Shown here: positions 46,201 through 57,233 of the stretch, in pieces | Layout: every line of letters starts with the position of its first letter | Position numbering within the stretch: position 1 is the first letter of the stretch | Position numbers and translations under genes: made by a program | Assembly (NCBI RefSeq): GCF_000344685.1 | Contig: NW_006920415.1 | Location: 206,834-270,833, forward strand | Direction of reading: 5' to 3' | Origin: Gloeophyllum trabeum ATCC 11539 | Lineage: Eukaryota; Basidiomycota; Agaricomycetes; Gloeophyllales; Gloeophyllaceae | Length of the DNA: 64,000 nucleotides | The notes under the pieces: model-generated | Seen by the model: only the letters and a program-made list of their open reading frames with translations | The model's database searches: none | Told to the model about the DNA's origin: nothing

Positions 46201-49200
46201 CACGTTCACGAAGCTCATCCACCTTCCCTTGAGTATCAACGCGGCCGTCCAGCATGCGAACTATGTAATTAGCACCCGGCAACACGAGTTCGACATGATG
46301 AGTGACAAGGATCTATACACATGTCGATCAGTATTGAACCAAGTCGCATGTAATGTGGCAGAATACAAACCACCGTACGGTTTTGGAGTAAAGGGCCTTT
46401 GAGGAGCTTCTCGAATAGAAGTCGGGAAGTGTGACTATCCTGTCAAGCATCGGTTGTAATTGACGGGAAACTCTGACATCAATGGGGATGAGACCTACCA
46501 CTGCACTAAGGGGATCATCTAATAAAACATACTTCGTCCTCGCATAGACCGCACGGGCAAGCGCAACCCTATTGGTGGTCAGTAATTTAAGCGGTTAATC
46601 TTCGCCGATCACCTTACCGAGCCTTCTGTCCGCCCGACAAGCTCACTCCTCTTGCGCCGATTTCTGTCGAGTCGCCGTCTTCCAAGATCTCTAAATCGGG
46701 CCTCAAAGCACAAGCATCTATGACCTCTTCATATCTCTTCTCCTCGAATGGATACCCAAACAGAATATTGTCGCGGATGGACTGATGGCGTAACCACGGT
46801 GACTGAGCGGCATATGATATGGAATGCATGAGTCCATTTTCGTCTATCCGAGAAGGGTTCTTTGACATAAGAATGCGACCGGAGAGTACGGTCATTTCTC
46901 CGAGGAGGGCCATCTAGAGAGCAGATGTGACAGACATCACACTGGGAAATAGGCCCACTCACAAGTAAGGCTGTCTTTCCACTGGCCGTGGGCCCGGTGA
47001 TCAAGCTCAGCTTCCCCTCGGGGAACATAACGTTAATATCTTTCAGCTCGAACCGGTGATCATTGGCGGCAGCAATTTCGCTAGGAACATCAGGAGGAAG
47101 GACTTCTTCCGCCGGAGAACTTCCATTCGTGCCTGCGTCCTTCTTTTTACCTTTACCGTTGTCCTTGTCCTTTTCCGACTCCTGCTCAATCTCATTCCAC
47201 TTGAAAGTTCCGTCCACTATTCCAAAGCCTTCCTCTAGGTCGGAGGAAGTGGCACGCCCCGACTTCTTGAGCGAGGAGACCTGGTCGCTCACTTCGTCCT
47301 CGTTTAAGAAAGTCTCAATCCGTTTGATAGCTATTCGCGTCTAATCGAGGAAGATATTAATAGTCTCACCATTGCAGCCTGTTCGATATACTCACCTGAA
47401 GAATTTGGACAATCCAAGCAGGAATGATATTGAGAGGTTGCCTGTCGAGAAATTGATTAACGAGGAAAACTGTGTGTACGTGAGCTATTACCTGATCATG
47501 CCGAACAACGACAGAGACTATGCAAGGTACAGCAATCAGGTCGCCACGTCATAATGAGCTTCTGGAATAAAACCCACGGTAAAGGCTATCGATACAGTTA
47601 GCTCCTTTCCGAGCATGACATAGGTGAAGAAGGAGATGAGCGACACCAGGATGGGTGCGCACGTCCAAAGCAAGGAGAACATAACGGAGTTAATCCGGGC
47701 TACGCAGAATCATTAGGTCGTTGAGGCGTCTGAGGGACGAGTGTATTGGCGGACCTTTCACCATCCACTGTATCTCTTTCTGCCTGGCATCCATGGCGCG
47801 ATCAATCCACCTCTCTTCCCAAGCAAAGAACTTGATGAACTTGACGGCCCCGATGAGTTCATTCAGCACGCCCATTCTCTTATCTCTGGCGGCCAGGAGA
47901 CCTTTCTGGATCCGAATGGCTCGACGTGCGATGAAGCTATTGAGCGGCCAACCCGCCAACAATACGACGAAACCAGCAAATGCCGATAACCCAAGAAGCC
48001 TATTCAGGCTTTAAGCGACCCATGTTCTGACATCAGAGGCATGATTAGGCTTACTGATACAAAAAGATGCTGGCGATGACAATCTCGAATGGCGCTAGAT
48101 GATGCCTTAGTCCTTGAGCAGGTAGTAACCGGGGTATCGTTCCTCACCTCCATATATGAAGTACATCCCAGAAATCAGCATGGCAACCTGTGAGTCCGCA
48201 GGGTATGAGTGGAACATTGCCGTGGTTTAAGACCTAACGCACCCTATTGGAGTCACCGGCCATTAAATTCACGATTTTACCGGTGTCAGCGCCTGCCTTG
48301 GGATCGTCCTCCTTGGCCTTCTCTTTCCTCTGCTCTTCTTTCGACTTCTCTCCCGTTCCTTTCGCTTTATCCTTGTCGACAATGCCCGAGAAATCCTTCC
48401 TTTTCAGTGCCTTGGCGTAAATAGCGGCCATAAGCTCACTTCTGGCCCGGGTTGCTGCTCTCCTACCAAACCAAAGATGCTGCACATCCGCTTCGGCTTT
48501 GAGAACCTGCGATAAAAATGCCAGCAAGGCATAGATGTACGCCTGTTGCATGCGTTCTTTCGATCCATCCTGGATCGCATCCAAGATTTTCTTCAGGAAG
48601 AAGGGGCCGAGGTAGTTGCACACAATGCTCGCGTACGTGCCAATGAAGTCGAGCAGAATATCCTTCGAGTTGGCCTTCCAAATCCGCCAGAGCAGAGACC
48701 CCTTGAGCGTACTGAACTTGACAAAGATGGGCCGCGACTGCATCGTGGGGCTTAGATTCCATACGTCGCCTTCATTAAGTGTCTCGTGCGTTCCACGCTT
48801 GATGAGCGGCCACACCCAGTTGAACGTGATCCATCCCCAGAGCGACGTATAGTCCTCAGGCGAGACCGACTTGCCGATGTCCTCCTTCTTGACCTGCTTG
48901 CTCGGGATCGCCATGGGCATCTGCAAGACCACGACCAGCAGAACCACAATTCCCACCAGGTCGGCGATCATGGCCGTGAAAATTAGGGGGTGCGGGAGCG
49001 GGACCAGGTACACGTTATGGTTGTACAGGACTGCGCCGAGAGAGACAATGCCGACTACAAAGTGAATCGAGTATAGAACAAGTAAGTCCCATGGTGGTGT
49101 GGCCGTTGGGCGGAGAACAGGAACCAAAGACGCGTAGAACCAGGAAAACGATATAAGGATCGGTTGGCCCGCCGTCCAGGGGTTACTGTCGACACCGGCG

Positions 49201-49538
49201 AAGAGTCTGTACGATCCAATACCGAGCCAGACAAGGCTCTGCAGTAAAGCTATGAATGACAAGACGACTGTCCGCCAGAGCGGTACAGGTTTGTCGGAGC
49301 TCTGGACCGTTTCAGGTTCGAGTGACGCGTCTAAGGCTTCAGCTTCTTCTAGAGTAATGAACTCGGAGAAGGGTGCTTTGACGAGCGACAGCAGCTTCTT
49401 CAGAGCCGCTGGCGTCGGCACATATCCAAGGCATAGCAGGAAAACGAATGCGGCTGGAAGCACCGCACTCCAAAACTGGCGTACGCAAGCCTCCCGCAGG
49501 TCAAACGCGTTCGAGCCGTCACAGAAGCTCGTGCCCAT
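43250..49538 (-). CDS. ABC transporter, ABCC (MRP-like) full-length
   Basis: A long spliced gene with the layout TMD0/TMD1-NBD1-TMD2-NBD2. The first exon of about 430 residues holds several transmembrane helices and YTSLWGWITFNWVWPLIKRG. NBD1 has Walker A GPTASGKTALL, signature LSGGQKARVALARA (split by an intron) and Walker B YVLLDDPLSAV. The Asp where a catalytic Glu is expected is the usual ABCC asymmetry. NBD2 has Walker A GRTGSGKST, signature NFSQGQRQLVALARALLRR, Walker B AIIVLDEATSSID and H-loop VAHRL, ending GTLGSRSVPQT. ABCC pumps export organic anions and conjugates at the vacuole or plasma membrane. It is transcribed in the same direction as the CYP63-like gene, and an efflux role fits that neighbour. 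Confidence 0.94.
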
Positions 49539-49977
49539 GACTGCTCTGCTTCAGGATGCAGTCCTGGAAGCGGGTCAAGAACGAGAATTCGTGGCAGTCG
49601 TCGTTAAATACTACGCGGTTTGTCACCGTACGCGTGGACGGACGCAGTGATGGCGAGCTATTTTTGCTTCAGTACGATAAGGATCACGTGCCAACCCACG
49701 GCGGCGATGCTCAGACCGTTCACTAGTAGTAGCGTTGTGCAGAAACCCGAAAGGTGGTAAAAGTAGTGATTTTACGAGGGAACGGACTGGAGGGCGAGGA
49801 TGAGATATGTGATCAGCCACCCGCCGCCATCGACGCGCCGACCATGCGGGTACCACGCTTCTTTGCCACAACTCCCACACTTACGATCGGTGGTTCCATA
49901 TAAGTACAAAACGGCCAGCTCCAGCAACGATTGGTTCAAGATACGTCCGTACTCGCTCTCACCAGTAGCTAGTGGCT
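49539..49977. promoter_or_regulatory. upstream region of the ABCC gene
   Basis: About 440 bp between the transporter start and the stop of the next minus-strand gene. No specific motif is recognised. Confidence 0.3.
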
Positions 49978-51735
49978 TCAGTCAAAATAGTACGGATCCT
50001 CGTCAAAATCGTCAGACCAGAAACCACCCATCCCTATAGAGTAATAATCATTCTCCTCGCCGTAATATTCTTCATCTTCGTCTTCGTCGACGTCCTCTAT
50101 ACTTACCTCTCCGTCCCAGGTAAGCGTCTTGACAACTCGCTGTAGGCGTGCTAATTCGTCCTTGCCGAAGTTGATAGCTCTTCGAATGTCGAGGTGTTGG
50201 AACTTGCGACGCCTGACCTTCCTGGACGCTAGCGCCGCCTCGATGTTATCTATGACATCCTCGTCCGTAGGCTCCTCGTAGATCTCGTAAAATCGCACTT
50301 CTTCCAATTGAAGACACTGTAGTCGAGGAAACAGGCGGACGTCCGGGTCGTTATCTTTGACGTCTCGCAAGTCCCTGTTCTGACTCCCAGGATTCTTTTT
50401 CTTGGACTTGCGGAAGTGCAGCGCAGTAGAGAGAAAATCGGCCGCCAACCCGTTGACCCGCAGTTTGGTCACCTTCGACATGTGCCCGAACGATGTTTTC
50501 CATGCTTCGAAGCCGGGTATATCTTCAAGTTGGAGATACTCCACGTCGGAGAGCGGTAAGCGTCTTCCTAGTTTCGCCATGATTGACTGGGCGACAATCC
50601 CTCCATCCAACGCCGTCAGTTGTACTTTCGGCGAGGGCTGGTGCGAATCTGATTCGTGAGGAAGTACGTGGGTCCATCCTTTAAATTCCAGCGCCCGACC
50701 GTATGTGTGTACACGTTTTATGAGGAGAGTGCGGAGAGGCTGCGCGTCCGTCATTCTGTCGATGACAGAGGCTATGGCTTCCACCGCTTGAGGCTGAGTT
50801 TCGTTCAACAAGCCGTCCACCTTCAAGTGAATCGCAGCCTCCACCGGAAATGATGTATGAGCTACGAACTCCGCACAAGGAACAACGTCGCAGTCAATAT
50901 ACAGACGTTGCAAATGAGGAAGGTCGACGTGACGTTCTGAGATGTGGAGCAGGAGATCCTCTCCAGAAATTGAGGGCGAGTTGGATAGCGCGAGTGAGCA
51001 GAGAAGCGGAGTATCACGGAGCAAGGCGAGGACGGTGGAAACCGTCGATTTGATCGAATGTCCAGACCAAGACAGGCTGGTGAGGGACGGGAGAATGAAC
51101 ATTCGAAAGGAGTCCAACGGATATCCAGTCACATCGAGCTCGCGAAGCTGTGTAGGCGCGAGAGTCGAGATGAACGGCAGCGGCTCGGCGCTCCGCGGAC
51201 TCTCCCCGTACGATGCGCTCAATTTCAAGGATCGTAAGAGGGGCATGTGCGTTAGTTCCGAGCGATGAAATTGTCGCAAGATGTGTGTTTGCACGGTAAG
51301 ATTGAGGTGTCTTACGCGGTGCAGCTCACCAATAAAGCATCGAAATAGATCCCTGCCCTCCAGGGAGTCATCCATACTGCCCCTAATCGTCAGGGGCGCC
51401 TCTTTCGACCGAGCCAACATCTCCTTCACGCATGGCAGCCTGACGAGGGAAATATCTGCCCAGAGCCGGGGGTTTTGGAGAGCGACTTCGCGCCAGTGGT
51501 GGCAGACTTGAGCGATGCGGAAACGAGAACGGTACTGGTGGACAGTGTACCCATGGTACTGATCTACATGTTGACTGGTGCTCAATTCAGCGTAGGCGAT
51601 GAATACTTCGGCAAGCAGCTCAGGCGGCAGACGCGCAACGAGCACGAGCGTGTTCAGCCGACGCTTCAAGTCGATGATTTCTCCATGTCGCTGGGCGATC
51701 TGTTCCTCGATATCTCGTCGGGCTGCCAGCGTCAT
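49978..51735 (-). CDS. F-box-like protein, intact single exon
   Basis: An uninterrupted frame of 585 residues from the ATG at 51735. It has the standard agaricomycete layout: an N-terminal coiled stretch (IEEQIAQRHGEIIDLKRRLN), an F-box-like core (ARLPPELLAEVFIAYA, then RIAQVCHHWREVALQNPRLW), and irregular leucine-rich repeats such as MPLLRSLKLSASY, LPHLQRLYIDCDV and FPRLQCLQLEEV. The tail is very acidic (EDVDEDEDEEYYGEEND). It is presumed to be an SCF adaptor with unknown target. No introns. Confidence 0.82.
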   Translation of the reverse strand: MTLAARRDIEEQIAQRHGEIIDLKRRLNTLVLVARLPPELLAEVFIAYAELSTSQHVDQYHGYTVHQYRSRFRIAQVCHHWREVALQNPRLWADISLVRLPCVKEMLARSKEAPLTIRGSMDDSLEGRDLFRCFIGELHRVRHLNLTVQTHILRQFHRSELTHMPLLRSLKLSASYGESPRSAEPLPFISTLAPTQLRELDVTGYPLDSFRMFILPSLTSLSWSGHSIKSTVSTVLALLRDTPLLCSLALSNSPSISGEDLLLHISERHVDLPHLQRLYIDCDVVPCAEFVAHTSFPVEAAIHLKVDGLLNETQPQAVEAIASVIDRMTDAQPLRTLLIKRVHTYGRALEFKGWTHVLPHESDSHQPSPKVQLTALDGGIVAQSIMAKLGRRLPLSDVEYLQLEDIPGFEAWKTSFGHMSKVTKLRVNGLAADFLSTALHFRKSKKKNPGSQNRDLRDVKDNDPDVRLFPRLQCLQLEEVRFYEIYEEPTDEDVIDNIEAALASRKVRRRKFQHLDIRRAINFGKDELARLQRVVKTLTWDGEVSIEDVDEDEDEEYYGEENDYYSIGMGGFWSDDFDEDPYYFD

Positions 51736-52183
51736 TTCATCTTGAGAAGAGGACACTCTAAGTTATAATCTGCTATAAGCGATACACCATGCCATACTCA
51801 TGGAGTACACGTACTCTGACATTCCTTGCGGTGGGTTTCTACCAGGTTTATGTCGGTGAAGCGCTCCGGTGTCAGATGATAAACGCGAGTCGTCACCGCT
51901 GTGACATGTCGCGGCCGTGACGCGATGAACGCGACGGGAGTCACGGGACTCCCGGCGGACTCCCGGGAGGACTGGTACGTACAGTAACACACCCCTACAG
52001 GTTTCTGGAAGTTATCAAGCAGAGTTCAAGGGAAGTCTACAGCCGCCTGCCAAAGGTAAAAGAATGAATGTCCCGAACCAGTAATATCTGAATTTGATCC
52101 CGGAATAAAGAACCTTCCCCTCTACACCATGTCGCCAGCAGCATGTTAGAAGCACATCTGAAGCACCCATTATCGCCCTATCT
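51736..52183. other. intergenic, upstream of the F-box gene
   Basis: Contains a small palindromic area, gactcccgg / ccggactcccggg, near 51936-51970. No gene seen. Confidence 0.3.
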
Positions 52184-52552
52184 CTAATTCTGAAGCACTC
52201 TCAGCGTGTGGCCTTGGGCGCCCATAAATGGTCTGCCCCTGATTGTTGCATGACGTTCCTCCACCTTTCTCTGAAGACCTTTCGGGTAGGCTATGAAGAC
52301 GTCCTCCAAGGTCGGGAATATCTGCACCAGGAGATCGACAAGCCTACCCATTTCTTCGGGGCTCAAGCAACTGAATGACACATGCAGGCTGGTTAGGCGG
52401 GGATGGGGTATGAAAGAAGGTCGACTCGTATGAAGGTGAGCCAGGATCAACAAATCATCAACATTAACTTCGCCGATGTGGATTCGCTCGAGAACGGGAT
52501 AGTGAGCCGCTATCTCAGAGGGCCCCCACACAGATATTCCACGGCTGCTCAC
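52184..52552 (-). pseudogene. F-box/LRR C-terminal fragment
   Basis: A 120-residue frame with leucine-rich text characteristic of the C-terminal part of this family: HYPVLERIHIGEVNVDDLL, HPRLTSLHVSFSCLSPEEM and VQIFPTLEDVFIAYPKGLQ. No F-box or upstream repeats are found before the transposon boundary at 52818, so it appears to be a truncated remnant, though a short functional protein cannot be excluded. Confidence 0.55.
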
Positions 52553-53279
52553 ATAGCTCTGCCTTGCCTCGGAAAAGGAGGCGAGAATCCGTGACTACTG
52601 GCGATCATCCAGGATTACATCGTTAGTCCCTCCACTACTAGTACATCTCTCCAGCCGCATCATCCCCGCCGCCTCATCTCGTCCTCGTTCCCAAGTTGTA
52701 GCCGAGCTTTCACGGCGGCAGGCAGGCATCGCCCCCAATATTAATCTATCGGGCGACATTCGCCAGGATTGCACGGTCATCCAGATGACCGGCAGTGCGC
52801 CCGTCGCGCCCGCTTGGAGGACCCCTGAAAATACCGATAGATGCCGGTGCAGGACTTGATTTTGTCATGTCCGGACTTTTTTTGGCGGCCCCCCGCCTTT
52901 ATGTCCGGATAAAATACCGGCATCGGCCAAGGTCGGATCCATGTCCGGACTATTGCCCCGGCCTCTAGGAAACAGCAAAAATCACCCATTGTAGTCCACA
53001 AATCATTCTAGACACTAGATACTAGGGTGTATGTATGAAAACCTGAAATGTGCATAGCCTGAGGTAGAAAGTTCAATAGATAACGGAAGAGCCTTCGGGC
53101 TTGAGATCTCCAGCATGCAAAGGCAAGATGTGGCAGGCAAATGAGGGATGTAAAGCCGTAGCAGTCAACTTCCTTATTGGGTAGGCGCGAGAAACTTGTC
53201 GTCAGCGACTCAGCGATGCTGGTGATGGCTTCCACAGTGTACAAGTGCTTGGTAGATATAGTAAATTGAACGGGAAATT

Positions 53280-53330
53280 ACTACAGTATACATCCTGTAT
53301 AACCCAAACCCTAACCAACCGGGGCGTTGA
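53280..53330. repeat. telomere-like patch 1 inside the transposon
   Basis: Reads taacccaaaccctaaccaac followed by cggggcg. It consists of imperfect CCCTAA-type units and shares ccctaaccaaccgggg with the patch at 54505-54550. Confidence 0.6.
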
Positions 53331-54464
53331 TATGCACTGACACACAACAATCACCAAGGACCAAAAGAAATAAACCTAAACCCCGTGATATGGGTGAAGG
53401 CGGTCTGAGACAACTGAAGGGTATTTAATAGTTCAAGGGGGAAAGGAGGAGTAAGACGCCGTAGGGTAGTCCGTAGGAAGACCTAGAAAAATAAAACAAA
53501 AACCTTGACGCCTGAAACAAACACTAAGGGACGCTCCGGAGTATTTATCTCCGGAAAGTCGCAAACAAAGTCGCAAACCACGGAACCGAGTGTAGGTCCG
53601 GGCTCACGGGAGTAGAAGGCGCTAGAAAGAGTTGCTCAATTTTGTTTCGCTATGTGAACCTCACCAGAACTAGTTAAATCGATGGCGGAGATATTTCTCT
53701 CGACGAGTCAGGCCTATTGGCAAAGCTAGGATCGGTTATAAGTCGCTAAGTTCGACGCTTTCGAACTTCTCGGGTCGCTGAGATCGTAACGTTAATTCTC
53801 TGAGATGGTGAAGTCGAAAAACTTGTTTTTCTGTATGCTACTTTGTACAATTTATACTACGGGAATGGCTTTGCGACCGTCCGGAGATAAATAACAAATA
53901 AACGCCGCTACCCACAGGATTGCTCAGCACTTTCCTCCGCTATACCATACACCATACGACTCTCTTGCACTCCCACTTGCTCGTCCCAGCCCCTAGAGGT
54001 CGCCTCGATGCTCCGCCACCTGATCCAAGCGGTCCCATCACTCCGTGCGACGCGCCGGTCACGTGCTAATTACCTCCGGCCGCTTGCTGACTGATGCTGA
54101 CCTCATGGTGACTCATATACATCCGCACCTTCGGAATCTTGACGGAAATGAGGGGGAGTGAGTGCTGGAGGGTGGGCATTAGGACGATGCCCCTCGATAG
54201 AAGTTCCCGCGGGCCCCGGAGCTAATTCATCTAGACGTTGCATTGGTTAAGTCGCTCCGGAGCTCCTGTTTGCGGAGATAAATTGTGGAATGGGTCCGTG
54301 TACGCCTCAAGGATGTTAGGAAGTCCGGAGCTAAAAACAGAGCAAGTCTTTAGAGCCCATAGAAGCCTAGAGGTGTGTGAGCGCTGTGTCGAATAAGCTC
54401 CGGAGGGCTTGTACGATGCACTGAGTCCGCATTTTCGGGGGTCAGACGATCCCGAGGCTTATCA

Positions 54465-54602
54465 GCGTTCCCCCCCGGACCCCCCCCCTTGAAGATGTTC
54501 TGTAACCCGCACCCTAACCCACACCCTAACCAACCGGGGGGGTGCCCCCCCGGACCCCCCTAAACCTGACCTAACCCAAAACCTAACCCAAACCTTAACT
54601 GC
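54465..54602. repeat. telomere-like patch 2 with C/G-rich runs
   Basis: Contains accctaacccacaccctaac, then ccctaaccaaccgggg, followed by runs of C and G and further cctaaccca units to about 54600. The array is imperfect, so an interstitial telomere-like or degenerate repeat is more likely than a true telomere. Confidence 0.6.
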
Positions 54603-54887
54603 CCCCTTGCCGTGCAATGTTGAATACGAAGACGGTACGGAAATAAAGAATATAAAGATGAAAAATATATGCTCCAGCGAGAGTCGAACACTCAAACATC
54701 GTTAAAGCGCCACCACAAGATAGCTGCTGGACTACGGCAGCAATACTTGTCACGCAAACTGTATGTTAAGATCCATTAGCATCCGGCACTTGCCGCAGTA
54801 CCGTGATTCGCATCTTGCCGCGCGAACCCAAACAGGAAGTTGACTGCTACGGCCTTACAGTCGCAAATGAGTGATTCAGCAGGCATT

Positions 54888-55094
54888 GCAGCTGCTTGCA
54901 GATCGATAGACCATCAATTCAGAAAACCACGTATAGTCGGAGTGGGTCGGAGTGGGTGCCAGGGACGTCAGAAGAAGGTAGAGAAGTCCAGGTGGTCTGA
55001 TTTCTGTCTCTCGGGGACTTGAAATTGCTTGTCCGACGTGGTCCAACTGTAAATGATTTTCAAAAAGTGGGCCCATCGATCTGCAAATGGCTGT
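54888..55094. repeat. 207 bp MITE-like repeat, copy B (nested)
   Basis: Same length and orientation as 42845-43051, differing at only a few positions. It lies wholly inside the 2.7 kb transposon, so either it inserted there after that element arrived or it was carried along with it. Confidence 0.85.
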
Positions 55095-55553
55095 GAGCAT
55101 TGCCAGGGTCTGAGAGACAGCGCGAAATACCCGCCCATTCATGGCTTCGTAGCCCTGGACGGCAAGATACGATACCGCCGCGATATTGGATTTCAGCGTG
55201 ATATTAAAAACTGTATAATTCCGTGCAAATAAGGGGTTCACGACTACAGGGGAGGCATGTCTATCCTTAGTCGGTGAGAAATACCATACCGGGTCATGAT
55301 AGTGTACTAGTCGCGACGAAGTGGCGGGCTGCTGACCATGTCCGGACTACAACCGGCCTCACTGCTGGGGTGCCGTTGGTGTCCGGACTAAAAAACCGGG
55401 TTGGCCGGCTGAGACCCCTACTTACGTCCGGACTGGCACCGGCGTCCCTCGCCCAAGGCGCTTTTTTTGTCCGGACTGGCACCGGCATCTATCGGTATTT
55501 TCAGGGGTCCTCCGCTTGGTCGCCGTCTCCCTGTCTCCCCGCTCTGGCAAGTA

Positions 55554-56156
55554 CTATCATTTGGGTAGTTTTGCAAAACTCTCTGTAAATCGACGTGTTG
55601 TGCTCAGTTCGCTGGCTCTTGCGTCAGAGCTTTTTCATGGCATTGTGTAGCACCCTTCTATGTACCCAACTGTGATTTTTTTGTACTTTAATACGTGGTG
55701 TAGAGGATGCTGGACAGATGCCGGCGTGTGCAGGGGGTTTTGCAAAAGTTTGTCACGCGTGACATCCCCGCGAGATCCATCACGTTTTTGTCACGATCCG
55801 CCTCTCGAAGTTTTGCAAAACAGCATCGCTATAGCTACATCCTCAATCTCTTCACAATCGGGCTGCTTGAGTAGCTCAATGTATGGTACACCAGTATAGT
55901 CCAAACAAAATCCCGGCAAAAAACCATGGAATGAGTACCAGATCTAGGTTTCACACGGTCTGTAGGCGGTTGCAAACATCCTCCTCTTCCTCCCTCTCCA
56001 TGACCACTCGATATTTCCCTAAACCAACTTGACAGAGGGTATCTACTAGTCTATATCTACATGCCTAAAAAGTCTCTGAATTTTTTTATCTGGTATAGAG
56101 CTCTCTCTAGGGGCTGCGGTAGTTTTGCAAATTTTGCAAAACTACCCAAATGATAG
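55554..56156. mobile_element. Tc1/mariner-type MITE, 603 bp, TA target duplication
   Basis: The left end CTATCATTTGGGTAGTTTTG is matched inverted at the right end (caaaactacccaaatgatag, 56137-56156), with TA on both sides (55552-55553 and 56157-56158). The gttttgcaaaac palindrome recurs inside the element (near 55572 and 55810, and doubled near 56125). No transposase. The gap to the preceding 2.7 kb transposon is only 42 bp. Confidence 0.8.
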
Positions 56157-56158
56157 TA

Positions 56159-57233
56159 CGTGCCCGAGCCTTGGTAGATAGTAGCACGCTCCGAGTCCTT
56201 GACGGTCAATCGTGTTCTCGAGATCTTCTGAATCCTGCAAGTTGCAAACATAAGTGGACTTGCATCGGCTGGCCTGGGCCCAGGGAGCGTGGATCTTGTT
56301 TGTGTTCATTGGCATGAGGCGTAGCTAAGAGTGTTCTGGATGGGCCAGCACAGTACAATACGCGGCCGGTAGTACTAGTCGACTTAGGGTACTTGTTATA
56401 TACGTGGTTGCTTGCGACCCGTACGTATGTTAGCTGGGTACTGGGCGTACAGACTTGGATTATGGATAGCTTGCAATTGGCTGTTGTAGGGCTCGAGTAC
56501 ACGTGAGTCGTGACCGCAGACTCTCCGCCGGAAACGGGTCCGGCGCTCCATCACCACCACTCGCACTTGTGTGCGTGCCGCCAAGGCCGGTGACGTCTCC
56601 CCGCTTCCTGGCTACTCACTAAGCAGGCTACTTACTTGCCAACCAGCCACTCTTGAAGCGAATAGAGCGTATTTGCAAGGCCCAAAAGTTTGCGGAGAGA
56701 GGCGCTCCACTTTTCTGAAGGACTCACGGATCAGCGCGGCACGCTCTCTCAGCGAAGTACGGTTGATTTTCGGTTTTCTCTAAATCGTGTCTAACTACCG
56801 CAAAAGTTGTACAAGGCGTATCGTAGGTATCCGTAGATGTTTGTTGAACAAAAATGAAGCTGAGTGAGCGAGAAATATGAGTTTTATAGATGACTTCGCG
56901 GCACGGGTGGAGCAAGGGCTACCGGTTTAGGTAGGCGACCCTCGGCTAAATCCTCTGGATCAGCAGCTCCAAATTTTGGATCAAAGGTCGTACTTTGGGC
57001 CTTGCAAATACGCTCTAATCCCAGCGCCACGGTCGCCAAGCACCTCGCCACCCTTCTCTGATGCACCAACGCTGGCGTTACTCACCGCCAGCGGGCGCGA
57101 GTGGTGATTGCGTCATACCCTTCGTGCGGGATAAAAAGCGGCGGAGGGGGTTCACGCACTTTACAAATCGCACCGAGCCTTTGCACGTATCACTACACCC
57201 TGCCTGCCTAAACCCACGCGAGGCAATAAGATC
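56159..57233. other. intergenic, no gene seen
   Basis: About 1.1 kb with short frames only. The last part should hold the promoter of the small-protein gene. Confidence 0.35.

Larger units (their letters stand above)
52818..55511. mobile_element. 2.7 kb non-autonomous DNA transposon, 33 bp TIRs, 8 bp TSD
   Basis: The left end begins AGGACCCCTGAAAATACCG and the last 33 bp (55479-55511) are the perfect reverse complement of 52818-52850. The 8 bp direct repeat ccgcttgg flanks the element (52810-52817 and 55512-55519). Subterminal palindromes GTCCGGAC occur at 52869, 52943, 55340, 55381, 55426 and 55469, plus one variant at 52903. There is no transposase frame. An 8 bp duplication is typical of hAT and of KDZ (Kyakuja-Dileera-Zisupton) elements; the superfamily cannot be settled by eye. 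It carries a nested 207 bp MITE and two telomere-like patches. Confidence 0.88.

Noticed and set aside
3350..49538. A classic secondary-metabolite gene cluster
   Set aside because: P450s, pumps and a regulator are present but no core synthase or RiPP precursor peptide was recognised, and housekeeping genes are interspersed.
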